A DNA stretch of 64,000 nucleotides from JAAYEA01 sp012689325 (GTDB lineage Bacteria > Chloroflexota > Anaerolineae > JAAYEA01): assembly GCA_036841525.1 (NCBI GenBank), contig DAITVZ010000005.1, forward strand, positions 1-64,000. Direction: 5' to 3'. The notes below the pieces were generated by a model that did not search any database, had not been told where the DNA came from, and worked only from the letters and a program-made list of their open reading frames with translations. Numbering within the stretch: position 1 is the stretch's first letter; each line of letters opens with the position of its first letter. Positions 24,315 to 34,586 of the stretch are shown here, in pieces. A program made the translations under genes and the position numbers.

Positions 24315-25235
24315 TTATCCGTTCGTCGCAAAAACCTTGTCGGGCTGCCAGCGTCCGGTCCCCTCGTCGTAACGCAGCAGCGCCAGGAGCGCCCCCTCGG
24401 GGGCATAGGCCTTGAGAAGCTCCGCCGCGGTATCGGCGCCCGGCAGCGCGACCTGTTGGCCCTGCTGGATGCGCGCCGCTTCCTCGGCCCCCATGGTCCG
24501 GCCCGGATAGCGCGCCAGCGCCGCGTCCATGGAGATGAGGTAGCGCTCCCAGGAGCCCTCCCGGAGGCTGGCCACCAGCGCATCCAATGGCGCGGCCTGC
24601 TCCAGCGTGAACGGCCCGCTGGCGGTGCGCGTCAGGCGGGTCAGGTGCGCGCCGCAGCCCAGCGCCTGGCCCAGGTCGCGGGCGAGGGCGCGGATATACG
24701 TGCCCTTGGAGCAGGTCACCGCCACGCTCAGCACCGGCGGCTGCCAGGCGGCCACATCCAGCGCATAGATGGTGACGGGCCGCGGCTCCAGCTCGAGCGC
24801 GACGCCCTGCCGCGCCAGCTTGTGCAACGCCACGCCGTCGCGCTTGATCGCCGAGTACATCGGCGGGACCTGCGCGATCTCGCCGCGAAAGGCGGGGAGC
24901 GCGCGCTCGATCTGGTCCCGGGTCACGCCGCTGGCGTCGGCCTCGGCGACGATCTCGCCGTCGGCGTCGTCGGTGTCGGTGCTGGCGCCCAGCCGGATAT
25001 CCGCCGCGTATGATTTGCGCCCCGCCATCAGGTACTCGGAGAGGCGCGTGGCCTGGCCCATGCAGACCAACAGGACGCCGGTGGCCATGGGGTCCAGCGT
25101 CCCCGCGTGGCCGATACGGCGCTCGCCGCTGGCCCGCCGGAGCGCGCCCACCACGTCATGGGAGGTCATCCCGCCGGGCTTGTCCACGTTGAACAGGCCG
25201 GATATGCGGCTCTCTCGCGGTGTTCCCTTGCTCAT
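24315..25235 (-). CDS. truB: tRNA pseudouridine-55 synthase
   Basis: The 306-residue enzyme forms pseudouridine at tRNA position 55. Motifs: LFNVDKPGGMTSHDVV, RRIGHAGTLDPMATGVL (catalytic Asp), KSYAADIRLGASTDTDD, and CSKGTYIRALARDLGQALG. I chose ATG 25235 because the homology begins at SGLFNVDKP shortly after; the upstream part of the open frame reads through a family F repeat. It is followed without a gap by ribF and preceded by nrnA. Confidence 0.94.
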   Translation of the reverse strand: MSKGTPRESRISGLFNVDKPGGMTSHDVVGALRRASGERRIGHAGTLDPMATGVLLVCMGQATRLSEYLMAGRKSYAADIRLGASTDTDDADGEIVAEADASGVTRDQIERALPAFRGEIAQVPPMYSAIKRDGVALHKLARQGVALELEPRPVTIYALDVAAWQPPVLSVAVTCSKGTYIRALARDLGQALGCGAHLTRLTRTASGPFTLEQAAPLDALVASLREGSWERYLISMDAALARYPGRTMGAEEAARIQQGQQVALPGADTAAELLKAYAPEGALLALLRYDEGTGRWQPDKVFATNG

Positions 25236-25301
25236 CGCCTTGCCCTCGGTGTGGCACAAGCCTCTGGCTTGTGTCTTTCCGACCCTCATCCCAGCGCGGA
25301 C

Positions 25302-25339
25302 GCGCAACCCAGAGGGTTGCGCCACATGGGTTGCGCCAC
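25302..25339. repeat. Family F repeat (GCGCAACCC-type), copy 2
   Basis: CGCAACCCAGAGGGTTGCG is a perfect palindrome with a second half unit ATGGGTTGCGCC. It lies between nrnA and truB inside the operon. Confidence 0.75.
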
Positions 25340-25345
25340 GCGGGT

Positions 25346-26320
25346 CTAGGCGCGCCCCTGTTCGCGCAGGGCGGCCCAGGTGGCGCTCAGAACCTGCTCG
25401 CGAATCTCGGCCAGCGTGCCCTGGCGGGTGAACCCGGCGGCTTGCGGATGGCCGCCGCCGCCCAGCCCAAAGGCCACGCCCGAGATGTCCACGCCGCGCT
25501 GGGCGCGCATGCTGGCCTCCACCTTGCCGTTTTTCTCCACCAGCACGATGGAAACGTCGGTATCGCGGGTGGCATCAAGAAAGTTGGCCAGACCGGTAGT
25601 GTCGCGGGTGCCCGCCCCGCACGCCTTGAGCATCTCGCGGCTCACCTCGGTCCAGATGACCCGGTCCTTCATCTGCACGCCGCCCAGGGCCCGGGCCCAC
25701 AGGCAGATGCGCGCCAGGCTGTTATCCCGAAAGACCCGCTCGGTCACGTCGGCCAGCGAGGCGCCCGCCTCGATCAGGCGGGTGGCGGCGGCGAGCACCT
25801 CGGCGGTGGTATTGGACGTGCGAAAGCAGCGCGTGTCCGTCACGATGCCGGTGAGCAGGCAGAGCGCCACCTCCTCATCCAGCGGCAGCCCCAACTGGCG
25901 TATCAGCTCGGCGCACATCTGTGCCGTGGCCGCCGCGGTGGGTTCCACCCAGTTCACGTCGCCGAAAAGGACGTTGGTGACGTGATGGTCGATCACGATG
26001 ACGGGCTTGGCCAGGAACGGCGCCTCCGCGTATTGGTTCGCGATGCGCTCCCGGTCGCTCGAGTCCAGGATCACGATGACCTCGGCCTGGGCCAGCGCCT
26101 CGGGCCGCGCCGGGCCGATCTCGTCGGCGCCGGGCAGGAACTGGAGCTCGGTGGGCGTCGTATCAGGGCACGCCAGGGTCACTTGCTTGCCGGCCTTGCG
26201 GAGCGACCAGCCCAGCCCCAAGAGCGAGCCAATGGCGTCGCCATCCGGGGTCACGTGGCAGATCAGCAGCAGCCGCTGCGCCTCAAGAATCAGCGTCTTC
26301 AGGTTGTCGGGTGGCGTCAT
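25346..26320 (-). CDS. nrnA: DHH-DHHA1 phosphoesterase (NrnA-like)
   Basis: The 324-residue protein belongs to the NrnA family, which degrades short oligoribonucleotides and often pAp. Motifs: ICHVTPDGDAIGS, VIVILDSSD, VIVIDHHVTN (DHH motif) and the C-terminal DHHA1 GGGGHPQAAGF. ATG 26320 lies inside the end of rbfA (38-bp overlap) and marks the homology start; the longer open frame upstream is the shadow of rbfA. The position between rbfA and truB is standard in many bacteria. Confidence 0.92.
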   Translation of the reverse strand: MTPPDNLKTLILEAQRLLLICHVTPDGDAIGSLLGLGWSLRKAGKQVTLACPDTTPTELQFLPGADEIGPARPEALAQAEVIVILDSSDRERIANQYAEAPFLAKPVIVIDHHVTNVLFGDVNWVEPTAAATAQMCAELIRQLGLPLDEEVALCLLTGIVTDTRCFRTSNTTAEVLAAATRLIEAGASLADVTERVFRDNSLARICLWARALGGVQMKDRVIWTEVSREMLKACGAGTRDTTGLANFLDATRDTDVSIVLVEKNGKVEASMRAQRGVDISGVAFGLGGGGHPQAAGFTRQGTLAEIREQVLSATWAALREQGRA

Positions 26321-26675
26321 GGTTGGCTTTCTCAGCGGCGATTTTTTCCAGCAGCGTATCCACGCGGAAGCCCCGTTCCCACGAGTCATCCCGCTTGAAG
26401 AACAGCTCCGGCACGAAGCGCAGGTGCAGTTGCGTCCCCAACTCGCGGCGGAGCCAGCCGGCGGCGCTGCGCAACCCCTCCGCCGCCGCCTCGATCTCCT
26501 CATCGGTGCCCAAGACGCTATACCAGACCGTGGCCTGGCGCAGGTCCTGCGTGATCGTCGCATCGGTGATGGTGGTCATCGCCAGCCGAGGGTCCTTGAG
26601 CTTGGTGCTGATCAGCTCGCCCATGACCTCCTTGATGAATTCGGCGGTGCGACCTTGTCTCTTTTTGGTTGCCAT
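26283..26675 (-). CDS. rbfA: Ribosome-binding factor A
   Basis: The 130-residue protein is a KH-like 30S assembly factor that acts on the 16S rRNA 5' region. Typical segments: VMGELISTKLKDPRLAMTTI, TITQDLRQATVWYSVLG, GWLRRELGTQLHLRFVPELFF. The C-terminus overlaps the nrnA start by 38 bp. It follows infB by 84 bp in the operon, the usual order. Confidence 0.94.
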   Translation of the reverse strand: MATKKRQGRTAEFIKEVMGELISTKLKDPRLAMTTITDATITQDLRQATVWYSVLGTDEEIEAAAEGLRSAAGWLRRELGTQLHLRFVPELFFKRDDSWERGFRVDTLLEKIAAEKANHDATRQPEDADS

Positions 26676-26759
26676 AGATCATGTGTCTCCCAAACGCGCC
26701 AAGGGCGGGCGCCGAGCCGTGGCGCAAGATGGCCGCGGCTGGCGGGCCGTTGGCTAGCC

Positions 26760-28739
<1,980 letters not shown>

Positions 28740-29065
28740 GTTCCATCTCCTTCCCACGGGTAGCTGGCACGGCAAACGGGTGGGATGGCAAGCCCACACA
28801 TCAGCGCGGCCAGGTGAGCGTTCAGAGGTCAGAAAGCGGCGAGCAAGCGGCGGAACGGGAGCGCTCGCGACGCCCATAGTCATGGCGGCGAGCTCAAGAG
28901 GGAGAAGAGGGAAGGCTATCGCGGCGAAGGGCCGGCGGCGCCATCAAATGGCGGGAAGAGGAACGATCCACAGCGCCCTGACATCAAGGCAACATGGCGT
29001 TCCTCCCGATAGCATTCTGGCCCCTACCCCCCGGCCAGACCTCGCTCTTTCTGTCCGTTACTGGC
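28740..29065. other. 326-bp intergenic stretch between ylxR and infB
   Basis: No credible coding sequence is seen on either strand, and no L7Ae-like gene, which often follows ylxR in other phyla. No strong terminator or promoter was recognised. Open frames here are shadows. Confidence 0.5.
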
Positions 29066-29413
29066 TCAGCTTTTCTCGGATGCCTCATCGTCATTCACTG
29101 CATCTGGCTGAACAATGGCGTTCTCATCGGCCTGATCGTCCACCTGCGCCCAGGTGGCCGCGAATTCGGCCAACATCGCCTTATCGGCGGGCGAGAGGGC
29201 GACCTTCAGGGCGGCTTCCAACTGCTTGCCCTTGGTCGCCCGCGCCCAACAGGATTTGCGGCGGCAGAGATAGGCGCCGCGGCCGGGCTTTTTCCCGGTT
29301 TGATCGATCTGGATCGTGCCATCCGGCGACCGCACGACGCGCACCAGGTCGCGCTTGGAGGCGATCTGGCGGCAGGCTATGCAGGTCCGCTGCGGCACGT
29401 GCTTGACGCGCAT
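29066..29413 (-). CDS. ylxR: YlxR family RNA-binding protein (DUF448)
   Basis: The 115-residue product has the family hallmark PQRTCIACRQIASKRDLVR and GRGAYLCRRKSCWARA near the middle. In this fold the GRGA(Y/W) loop is predicted to bind RNA; YlxR has been linked to RNase P and translation regulation in some bacteria. The acidic C-terminal tail beyond residue 90 is longer than usual. It lies 6 bp downstream of nusA and upstream of infB, the standard position. Confidence 0.92.
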   Translation of the reverse strand: MRVKHVPQRTCIACRQIASKRDLVRVVRSPDGTIQIDQTGKKPGRGAYLCRRKSCWARATKGKQLEAALKVALSPADKAMLAEFAATWAQVDDQADENAIVQPDAVNDDEASEKS

Positions 29414-29419
29414 ACCCGG

Positions 29420-31060
29420 CTACTCTTCCGTCCACTCCGTGTCCCAGCCCTTGCCGGTGCGGCTGGGGCGGCGCTTGCGCTGGGCCACCACATTGCCCGA
29501 GTTCTCGTCCAGGACGTACTGCCAACGTTTCTGGCGCCGCTGCTTCTTGGAGAGCTTTTCCTGGCGCTCGAACTCTTCGTCCTCGACTTCCTCATCGCCG
29601 GCCACGAACGTCCCTTCCGGCGCGGGCGCTTCCGCCGCGGCCGGCTCGGGCTCGGTGGCCGCCGCGACCTCGCCGATCTCGTCCAGCAGCTCTGCCTGGG
29701 CGACGGGCTCCGCCTCAGCAGCCGGTTCCGGCTCGGCGGCTTCCACCTCAACGGCGGCTTCGGGCTCCACGACGACGGCTGCCTCGGCGGCAACCTCCGG
29801 CTCGGCGGCGGCTTCCGGCTCCATGGCGACGGGCGCGGCCTCGACGGCGGGCTCAGCCTCGGCCTCGGCGCTGACCTCGGCGACCGCCGCGGCCCCCTCG
29901 CCCTCGGCGGCGATCAGGCTTTCCGCCTCTTCCAACAGGGCAATGGCCTGGGCCCGGGCAGCGTCGCGCTTGGCCGCTTCCTCGGCGGCGAGCGCCGCGG
30001 CCTGGGCGCGCTCCTCGGCGTCCACGGCGGCCTCGCTCTCGCTCTTGATGTCGATCCGCCAGCTCGTGAGCTTGGCGGCCAGCCGGGCGTTCTGCCCTTC
30101 CTTGCCGATGGCCAGCGAGAGCTGGCTATCCGGCACGATCACTGTGGCCGTGTTGGTCGCCTCCGTGATGATCACCTCGGCGACCTTGGCCGGGCTCAGG
30201 GCGTTGGCAACGAACAGCGCCGGGGAGGCGTCCCAATTGACGACATCGATTTTTTCGCCGCCCAACTCGGTGACCACGTTCTGGATGCGCACGCCGCGCA
30301 CGCCGACGCAGGAGCCGACGGGGTCGATGCCCTCTTGCAGCGCCACCACCGCCACCTTGGAGCGCGCTCCCGGCTCGCGGGCGATGGCCTTGATCTCCAC
30401 CGTGCCGTTAAAGATCTCGGGGACCTCCAGCTCCAGCAAACGCTTGAGGAACTGGCGGTGCGTCCGCGAGACGACGATCTGCGGCCCGCGGCTGGTCTTT
30501 TGCACCTCGGTGACGAACGCGCGCAGGCGCTGGCCGGGCTGATAGGACTCGGTGCGAATCCGCTCGCTGCGCGGGAGGATCGCCTCGACCTTGCCCAATG
30601 AGATAATGACGTTGCCGCGCTCATCCACGTTCCGCACGGTGCCGTTGATGATCTCGCCGGCGCGCTCGACGAACTGGTTGTAGAGCAGATCGCGCTCCGC
30701 CTCGCGGATGCGCTGCAATACCACCTGCTTGGCCGTCTGCGCGGCGATGCGTCCGAAATCGTTGGGCGTGGTCTCTTGTTCGATGGCCCCACCGATCTCG
30801 GCCATGGCATCCACCTTGCGGGCGTCCACAATCGAGATCTGGGTTTCCGGGTCCTCCACCTGCGAGACGATCTCGCGGACGACAAAGACCCGCGCCTTGC
30901 CGCTATCGGGATCCAGCCGCACGCGGATGCTCTGGTTCGCGCCAAAGTCCTTCTTGTAGGCGGAAACCAGCGCAGCCTCGATGGCCTCGATGATCACCTC
31001 TTTGGGCAGGCTTCTCTGATTGCAGACCTGGTTGATCGCGATACGGAAATCATTCTTCAA
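29420..31060 (-). CDS. nusA: Transcription termination/antitermination factor NusA
   Basis: The 546-residue protein has the NusA N-terminal domain (KEVIIEAIEAALVSAYKKDF), an S1 domain (INGTVRNVDERGNVIISLG), and two KH domains (GVRGVRIQNVVTELGGEKID; LAIGKEGQNARLAAKLTSW). Beyond about residue 350 it carries a long low-complexity Ala/Glu/Pro tail, with many EAE, EPE and AAE units, then a basic end. This tail is not part of the NusA core. The start is TTG 31060, supported by AGGAGG nine bases upstream and by the homology; a longer frame upstream reads through the leader. A promoter and a hairpin leader precede it. Confidence 0.93.
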   Translation of the reverse strand: MKNDFRIAINQVCNQRSLPKEVIIEAIEAALVSAYKKDFGANQSIRVRLDPDSGKARVFVVREIVSQVEDPETQISIVDARKVDAMAEIGGAIEQETTPNDFGRIAAQTAKQVVLQRIREAERDLLYNQFVERAGEIINGTVRNVDERGNVIISLGKVEAILPRSERIRTESYQPGQRLRAFVTEVQKTSRGPQIVVSRTHRQFLKRLLELEVPEIFNGTVEIKAIAREPGARSKVAVVALQEGIDPVGSCVGVRGVRIQNVVTELGGEKIDVVNWDASPALFVANALSPAKVAEVIITEATNTATVIVPDSQLSLAIGKEGQNARLAAKLTSWRIDIKSESEAAVDAEERAQAAALAAEEAAKRDAARAQAIALLEEAESLIAAEGEGAAAVAEVSAEAEAEPAVEAAPVAMEPEAAAEPEVAAEAAVVVEPEAAVEVEAAEPEPAAEAEPVAQAELLDEIGEVAAATEPEPAAAEAPAPEGTFVAGDEEVEDEEFERQEKLSKKQRRQKRWQYVLDENSGNVVAQRKRRPSRTGKGWDTEWTEE

Positions 31061-31115
31061 GTTGCCGGCCTCCTGCGACGCACTGGAAGCAAAAGTTTGT
31101 CCCCCCGACACGAAG

Positions 31116-31139
31116 AAAAGTGGGGGAGGCCCACTTTTT
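31116..31139 (-). terminator. Hairpin with U-rich tail in the nusA leader (possible attenuator)
   Basis: On the minus strand AAAAAGTGGG pairs with CCCACTTTT around a 5-6 nt loop and is followed by CTTCG. It lies downstream of the promoter at 31166-31194 and upstream of the nusA start, so it can terminate nusA transcripts; it may also end cobO transcripts. Confidence 0.55.
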
Positions 31140-31165
31140 CGCGAGGGAGGTATCAAGTAGCTCGT

Positions 31166-31194
31166 AGTATAGCACAGTCCAGCGCTTTATGCAA
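31166..31194 (-). promoter_or_regulatory. Sigma70-type promoter for the nusA operon
   Basis: Minus strand: -35 TTGCAT (31194-31189), 17-bp spacer, -10 TATACT (31171-31166). It would give a leader of about 100 nt containing the hairpin at 31116-31139. Confidence 0.7.
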
Positions 31195-31206
31195 ATGCGG
31201 AAAGGG

Positions 31207-31740
31207 TCAAAACTCGATGCCGCGCTGGGCGCGCACGCCGCGGTCGAAGGGGTGCTTGACGTTGGCCATCTCGGTGACCAGGTCCGCCGCCTCCAGCAGC
31301 GCGGGGGGCGCGTCCCGCCCGGTGATGACCACGTGGGTACGGGGCGAGCGCTGCTCGCGCAGCCATTCCACCGCCGCGGCGGGGTCCACCCAGCCAAAGT
31401 GCAGCGGGTAGGTGAACTCGTCCAGCACCACCAGGTCATAGTCGCCACTGGCGAGCTTGTCCTGAGCCAATTGCCAGCCCTCCCGCGCCTTGGCGATGGA
31501 GGGGCCCAGGTCAGCGGCCTGCCAAGTGAACCCCTCGCCCAGGGTGTGCCACTCCAGCCCCAGCCGCTGGGCCGCCTGGACCTCGCCCCAGCGCCCCTTT
31601 TCGCTCTTGATGAACTGGATGACGCAGCAGCGCAGCCCCTGGCCCCAGGCGCGCAGCACCAGCCCGAGCGCGGCGGTGGTCTTGCCCTTGCCGCGCCCGG
31701 TATAGACGATGAGCAGGCCTCGATGGTCCCTTTCAGTCAT
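31207..31740 (-). CDS. cobO: Cob(I)yrinic acid a,c-diamide adenosyltransferase
   Basis: The 177-residue protein attaches the adenosyl group to corrinoids (CobO/CobA/BtuR type). Motifs: YTGRGKGKTTAALGLVLRA (P-loop near residue 14), VIQFIKSEKGRWGEV, DYDLVVLDEFTYPLHFGWV and HVVITGRDAPPALLEAADL. ATG 31740 was chosen at the homology start with a nearby GAAAGGA; the upstream frame has no family similarity. No other cobalamin genes are adjacent, so it may act in salvage. It stops 13 bp before the nusA promoter. Confidence 0.93.
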   Translation of the reverse strand: MTERDHRGLLIVYTGRGKGKTTAALGLVLRAWGQGLRCCVIQFIKSEKGRWGEVQAAQRLGLEWHTLGEGFTWQAADLGPSIAKAREGWQLAQDKLASGDYDLVVLDEFTYPLHFGWVDPAAAVEWLREQRSPRTHVVITGRDAPPALLEAADLVTEMANVKHPFDRGVRAQRGIEF

Positions 31741-31911
31741 ATGATCCTTTCGGCTGCGCGAGCGCGGCTGGTCGCTCCGTCGCTCTGGGAGGCCGAGGCT
31801 CCAGCCGGATTCTGCGCCGCCGCCCCGGCTAAAGCTTCGACCTCCAGGGCTCTGCGGCGCTTCTGTCGCCCCCAAGGGCTTGGGCCGAGCCCTGACAAGC
31901 CCCACCCGGAC

Positions 31912-31963
31912 TTGACAACGGCCTCGCTCCGGGGTACAATGTAGCTACATCAAGTAGCTACAT
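31912..31963 (+). promoter_or_regulatory. Promoter and palindromic operator of the toxin-antitoxin pair
   Basis: -35 TTGACA (31912-31917), 17-bp spacer, -10 TACAAT (31935-31940). Two GTAGCTAC cores follow, ATGTAGCTACAT (31939-31950) and AGTAGCTACATT (31952-31963), overlapping the -10 and start site. This layout suits autorepression by the antitoxin. Confidence 0.75.
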
Positions 31964-31977
31964 TTTGGGAGCCGCCG

Positions 31978-32226
31978 ATGCCGGAAGAACTGGGAATCCG
32001 CGAACTGAAGAACCGCGCCAGCGAGATCGTGCGCGCCGTCCGCGAGAGCGGCGCCGAGTACGTCATCACCCTGCACGGCAAACCCGTGGCGCGGCTGGTG
32101 CCGCTGGCCCCGGAAGAGGCCAGCCAGGAAGCCTGGGCCGAGCTGGACCGGCTGGCGCAGGAGATCGCCGCCGACTGGCAGTCGGAGCGCTCGGCCCTCG
32201 AGCTGCTGGACGAGGCCAGGCGATGA
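31978..32226 (+). CDS. Phd/YefM-family antitoxin
   Basis: The 82-residue protein has the typical Phd/YefM N-terminal DNA-binding fold: LGIRELKNRASEIVRAVRES and YVITLHGKPVARLVPL. The C-terminal part, rich in Glu and Ala, should wrap the toxin. The stop overlaps the toxin start (ATGA). The promoter and a double palindrome lie directly upstream, so autoregulation is likely. Confidence 0.9.
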   Translation: MPEELGIRELKNRASEIVRAVRESGAEYVITLHGKPVARLVPLAPEEASQEAWAELDRLAQEIAADWQSERSALELLDEARR

Positions 32227-32660
32227 GCCGAGTCGTCATCGACGCCAGCGTGTACGTCAGCCGCCTGCGCGCGGGCGAGCTGTACCACGCCGCCAGCACC
32301 CGGTTCTTTGAGGCGCTGCTCGCGCACCAGGTGGAAGCCCTCTGCCCGCAGATCGCGCTGCCCGAAGTGGCCGCCGCCCTCGCCCGCGGGCTCGACGACA
32401 GCGACCTGGCCGAGCGCGCCGCCGCTCAGCTCCGCTTGCTCCCCTACCACCGCTTCTACGACGTGGATGGCGAGCTGGCCAGCCGGGCGACGCGCCTGGC
32501 CGCCCAGTGCCGCCTGCGCGGTTGCGACGCCATCTATGCCGCGCTGGCGCAACGCGAGGGCGTCCCGCTGGTCACCTGGGACCGGCAGCAACTGGAGCGG
32601 GCCCCCGCCGCGCTCACGGTCTGGACGCCCGCCGAGGCGCTGGCCAGCTTGGCCGGCTGA
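32223..32660 (+). CDS. vapC: VapC-like PIN-domain toxin
   Basis: The 145-residue PIN-domain protein is a probable Mg-dependent endoribonuclease. Acidic catalytic residues in the family pattern are seen: VVIDASVYVSRL (Asp-6 region), a Glu in LPEVAAALARG, GCDAIYAALAQ, and LVTWDRQQL. Length is normal. Its ATG at 32223 overlaps the antitoxin stop. The cognate antitoxin is upstream. RNA target unknown. Confidence 0.9.
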   Translation: MSRVVIDASVYVSRLRAGELYHAASTRFFEALLAHQVEALCPQIALPEVAAALARGLDDSDLAERAAAQLRLLPYHRFYDVDGELASRATRLAAQCRLRGCDAIYAALAQREGVPLVTWDRQQLERAPAALTVWTPAEALASLAG

Positions 32661-32671
32661 GCGCAAGCCCC

Positions 32672-33295
32672 CTACCCCGCCAGCACTTGCTCCACCAACT
32701 CGTCCAGCCCGGACGGAAAGCCCACGCCATGGGCCTGCTCGTCCGCCAGGTAGACCAAGGCGTGCTCGGGGTGGTCGGGGATCCAGGCAGCGTACTTGGC
32801 TCGCCAGAGGTAAAGATGGGCCTCCAGCGCGCCCAGTTGCTGGGCCAAGTCGCCCGCCAGCGTCCCAGGCCGCTGTTGCGCCTTAAAGTAGGTGTCCTCG
32901 CGCAGCCACTGCAGCATGGCCTCGTTGGCCTCGCGCAGGGCGTGGATGGTGATGCCGCGGATGATGCCGTGCAGCTCCATCTCTTCCGGCGTGAACTGGG
33001 GATAGGCCGCGGCGAACGCCCGCTCGTAGCCCTCCCCTTCCACGCCCAGCCCCGGGTGGTTGCGATGGATCATCCCCAGGAGCCGCTGGGCGTGGTCGTT
33101 CTGGATCTCGAAACTGGCCTTGGCGGCCTGCAACAGGGCGCGCAGCGCCACCAAGCGGGCGCGCCGGGCGCGTCTCGCCTCGCGCACCCCCGCCCACCAC
33201 TCCAGGATCGTCTTGGCCACGTAGCCCAGCGCGGCGATCACCGCGCCGACCACCGCCGTGCCCAGCCATTCAGGCAGCGTCAACAGATCAGGCAT
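32672..33295 (-). CDS. Membrane-anchored protein of unknown function
   Basis: The 207-residue product begins with one hydrophobic helix (WLGTAVVGAVIAALGYVAKTI, residues 10-30) followed by a basic REARRARRARL stretch and a mainly helical soluble part with FEIQNDHAQRLLGMIHRNH. No family is recognised. It converges with the VapC gene and precedes the aldolase on the same strand. A role cannot be inferred. Confidence 0.6.
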   Translation of the reverse strand: MPDLLTLPEWLGTAVVGAVIAALGYVAKTILEWWAGVREARRARRARLVALRALLQAAKASFEIQNDHAQRLLGMIHRNHPGLGVEGEGYERAFAAAYPQFTPEEMELHGIIRGITIHALREANEAMLQWLREDTYFKAQQRPGTLAGDLAQQLGALEAHLYLWRAKYAAWIPDHPEHALVYLADEQAHGVGFPSGLDELVEQVLAG

Positions 33296-33326
33296 GCGTC
33301 ACCTCGTCCTGGTCCGGCGCCCCGTC

Positions 33327-34337
33327 CTACTTTTCCATCTCGACCGTATACTCGCCCTTGCGCGCGGCGCCGTTGAGCCGGGCGCGCTTGAGGAAGAGCG
33401 CCTGCGCCGCCGGGACGTTGGCCTCCACGCCGCGCCAGGCGTTCAGGGCGGGCTCTTGCAGCGCGCGGGCGAAGGAGAAGGAGACCTGCCACGGCTGCGC
33501 CCCCGCGCGGTTCATGGCGTCCAGGTGGGCGGTGGCCAGCTCGGCCTCCTGCCCGCCGGAGAGAAAGACGATGCCGGGCACCGCGCCGGGGACCGCCCGC
33601 CGCAGCGTGCGCAACGTCGCCTCCGCCACCGTCTTGACGTCCGCCTGCGCGGGACAGCCCTTGCCCGCCAGCACCATGTTGGGCTTGAGCAACAGCCCCT
33701 CCAGCAGCACCCGATGCTCGGCCAGCGCGGCAAAGAGCGCGCGCAGCGCCTCCAGCGTGGCCGCCTCGCAGCGCTCGATGGTATGGTCACCGTCCATGAG
33801 CACCTCGGGCTCCACCACGGGGACCAGTCCCTGCTCCTGGCAGAGCGCCGCATAGCGCGCCAGGGCGCGGGCGTTGGCCGCCAGGCAGAAGGGCGTCGGC
33901 AGCCCGTCGCCGATGGCGATCACGGCGCGCCACTTGGCGAAGCGGCAGCCCAGCCGGGCATACTCGGCCAGGCGCTCCCGCAGCCCATCCAGCCCCTCGG
34001 TGATCTGCTCGCCAGGGTAGCCGGCCAGCGGCTTGGCGCCGGTGTCCACCTTGATGCCGGGGACGATGCCCCGGTCGGCGAGATAGACCGGGAACGAGGT
34101 GTGGTCCACATTTTGCCGGGCCGTCTCGTCGTAGAGAATCACGCCGCTGATATAGCGCTCGATCTCGGGGGTGGTGAGGAGCATCTTGCGATAGGCGCGG
34201 CGCGTCTCCGCCGTGGATTCGACGCCCACGGACTTGAGCCGGCGGGTGGCGGTGCTGCTGCTCTCGTCGGCGGCGAGGATGCCCTTGCCCGGCGCGACCA
34301 GCGCCTTGGCCAGGGCCATCAATGCGAGCTTGTCCAT
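33327..34337 (-). CDS. Fructose-bisphosphate aldolase, class I
   Basis: The 336-residue enzyme cleaves fructose 1,6-bisphosphate into triose phosphates. Class I features: GILAADESSSTATRRLKSVG near the N-terminus, VPVVEPEVLMDGDH, and LLKPNMVLAGK containing the Schiff-base Lys, then GIVFLSGGQEAELA. The length resembles eukaryote-like class I aldolases. AAGGAGG precedes ATG 34337, and a good promoter lies at 34403-34431. It is separate from other glycolytic genes here. Confidence 0.94.
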   Translation of the reverse strand: MDKLALMALAKALVAPGKGILAADESSSTATRRLKSVGVESTAETRRAYRKMLLTTPEIERYISGVILYDETARQNVDHTSFPVYLADRGIVPGIKVDTGAKPLAGYPGEQITEGLDGLRERLAEYARLGCRFAKWRAVIAIGDGLPTPFCLAANARALARYAALCQEQGLVPVVEPEVLMDGDHTIERCEAATLEALRALFAALAEHRVLLEGLLLKPNMVLAGKGCPAQADVKTVAEATLRTLRRAVPGAVPGIVFLSGGQEAELATAHLDAMNRAGAQPWQVSFSFARALQEPALNAWRGVEANVPAAQALFLKRARLNGAARKGEYTVEMEK

Positions 34338-34402
34338 CTTGCCTCCTTAACAGGCGCCCGGACTCCTCCGGGACCGGACATTGATATGACGCCTCTTGCC
34401 CC

Positions 34403-34431
34403 ATTGTACGACATCCTTCCCACGCTGGCAA
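34403..34431 (-). promoter_or_regulatory. Sigma70-type promoter for the aldolase gene
   Basis: Minus strand: -35 TTGCCA (34431-34426), 17-bp spacer, -10 TACAAT (34408-34403). Confidence 0.65.
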
Positions 34432-34441
34432 AGAGGAAAAT

Positions 34442-34514
34442 CCACCGCAGAGGCGCAGAGGACGCAGAGAGATAGAAGCAAAAAAACCTCTGCGCTCTCT
34501 GTGTCTCTGCGGTG
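34442..34514. repeat. Family C hairpin repeat, copy 2
   Basis: CCACCGCAGAGGCGCAGAGG on the left, CTCTGCGCTCTCTGTGTCTC then TGCGGTG on the right. It lies between divergent aldolase and epimerase promoters. Confidence 0.85.
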
Positions 34515-34531
34515 CAATCTCTTGCCAATCC

Positions 34532-34540
34532 TGGTATAAT
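34532..34540 (+). promoter_or_regulatory. Extended -10 promoter for the epimerase gene
   Basis: TGG-TATAAT at 34532-34540, without a good -35, about 47 nt before ATG 34587. Confidence 0.55.
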
Positions 34541-34586
34541 GGGCGCAGTGGCCGTTGTGCGAGATCATTCCAGGAGGAGCGAAACC

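Noticed and set aside
31207..31977. Cobalamin riboswitch near cobO
   Set aside because: No B12-box-like sequence is visible in the short space upstream of cobO.
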